In this document: piece after piece, positions 32,171-32,771 of the stretch | How positions within the stretch are numbered: the first letter of the stretch is position 1 | Layout: every line of letters starts with the position of its first letter | Origin: CAZPMO01 sp964587515 | GTDB lineage: Bacteria; Pseudomonadota; Alphaproteobacteria; MPNO01 | Assembly: GCA_964587515.1 (NCBI GenBank) | Contig: CAZPMO010000034.1 | Location: 1 to 32,771, forward strand | DNA length: 32,771 nt | Direction of reading: 5' to 3' | Translations under genes and position numbers: made by a program | Notes under the pieces: generated by a model | What the model was told of the DNA's origin: nothing | What the model saw: the letters and a program-made list of their open reading frames with translations, nothing else | Database searches by the model: none

Positions 32171-32771
32171 TCAATCTCGAAATGGCGACGATCTCGCCGC
32201 CGTTGAGCCGCGCACGATGAGTTCGCAGGGCAGTCGGATTCGCGGCTCGACTGGCATCTCGTCGCCTTCGATCTCACCGAGAAGCACGCGCGAGGCCTCG
32301 GTGCCGAGATCGTAATGGCGGATGCGCACCGTGGTCAGCGGCGGCGCCATCTTGTCGATGAACGGCATGTCGTTGAACCCGACGAGGGAAAGATCGCCGG
32401 GACATGAAAGCCCGCGTTGGCGCAGCGCGTCGTAGCAACCGAGCGCGATCAGATCGTTACCGGCGAGGGCGGCGGTGAAATCGCCGTGCTGGTCGAGCAG
32501 CCCCGCGAGCGCGCGGTGGCCCGCCTCCACCGAATAGGACTCGCAATACGCCACCAGCTCGGGATCGGCCTCCAGCCCGTGCGCGGCCAGCGCCGCGCCC
32601 CAGGCCTGGTGACGCTGAAGTCCGGTGGACAGCGCCGGCGGCCCGGCGATATCGGCGATGCGGCGATGGCCCAGCGCCGCGAGATGGTCGACGGCCTGGC
32701 GAACGCCGCTTGCGTCGTCATTGACCACCGAGCGGATCGAATGATCGTCCACGTCGCGCAGGATCAGCACC
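32171..32771 (-). CDS. LacI-family transcriptional regulator (partial, N-terminus outside the window)
   Basis: The last 199 or so residues of a LacI/GalR-type repressor, running off the right-hand edge. Visible: DDASGVRQAVDHLAALGHRRIADIAGP (effector-domain helix of the periplasmic-binding fold), AGNDLIALGCYDALRQRG and SLVGFNDMPFIDKMAPPLTTVRI, a near-canonical LacI C-terminal segment with the family's TTVR. The DNA-binding helix-turn-helix lies beyond the window. It is upstream of the ComD/ComE-like pair on the same strand. LacI-type proteins bind sugars or small organic ligands; this one's ligand is unknown. A LacI-type operator is present at 24902. Confidence 0.9.
   Translation of the reverse strand, partial: VLILRDVDDHSIRSVVNDDASGVRQAVDHLAALGHRRIADIAGPPALSTGLQRHQAWGAALAAHGLEADPELVAYCESYSVEAGHRALAGLLDQHGDFTAALAGNDLIALGCYDALRQRGLSCPGDLSLVGFNDMPFIDKMAPPLTTVRIRHYDLGTEASRVLLGEIEGDEMPVEPRIRLPCELIVRGSTAARSSPFRD

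Noticed and set aside
1..32771. CRISPR arrays, prophage, transposases, toxin-antitoxin or restriction genes.
   Set aside because: No regular direct-repeat array and no such protein families were seen on either strand; the repeats found are palindromic intergenic elements.

Overview
The window is GC-rich DNA with alphaproteobacterial gene types and alphaproteobacterial-style intergenic palindromic repeats. It most likely comes from a draft or metagenome-assembled genome of a free-living, catabolically versatile alphaproteobacterium; this placement is inference from gene content and repeat style, because no rRNA or marker gene is present. Two runs of N (4593-4602 and 11392-11410) mark scaffold joins inside genes.

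Layout. 61-2343: an enamidase-like amidohydrolase divergent from a luciferase-like flavin monooxygenase. 2606-4312: a membrane sensor kinase with a periplasmic CxxCH haem motif, behind an AT-rich leader. 4446-6705: a PcaF-like thiolase and a second luciferase-like enzyme on the minus strand, divergent from a plus-strand operon (6888-10031) of alpha/beta hydrolase, atypical SDR and AMP-forming acyl-CoA ligase. 10045-13331: an N-acyl-D-amino-acid deacylase-type amidohydrolase, a crotonase and YajQ. 13403-16467: an EamA exporter divergent from a third luciferase-like enzyme and a 3-hydroxyisobutyrate dehydrogenase-like enzyme. 16610-24157: a tightly packed minus-strand operon of FAD/Fe-S oxidoreductase, MmgE/PrpD dehydratase-like protein, acyl-CoA dehydrogenase and ADP-forming acyl-CoA synthetase. 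24335-24749: remnants of two broken genes (monooxygenase 5' end joined to an OpgC tail). 24959-30805: an M24-fold enzyme, then E1alpha, E1beta and E2 of a 2-oxoacid dehydrogenase complex, then a two-gene YeeE/YedE sulfur transporter. 30822-32771: a ComD/ComE-like sulfopyruvate-decarboxylase pair behind a LacI-family regulator that runs off the window.

How it fits together. Most genes activate, oxidise, hydrate or cleave CoA thioesters, or open amide or ester bonds, so the region reads as a catabolic island for small organic acids, possibly including N-heterocycles, aromatics and sulfonates. No substrate can be named from sequence alone. No phage, CRISPR, restriction or toxin system was seen. 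The least-explained parts are the four-gene CoA operon (16610-24157), the M24 protein with a substituted metal ligand beneath a LacI-type operator (24860-26263), the haem-motif orphan kinase, and the large composite palindromes in several intergenic gaps.
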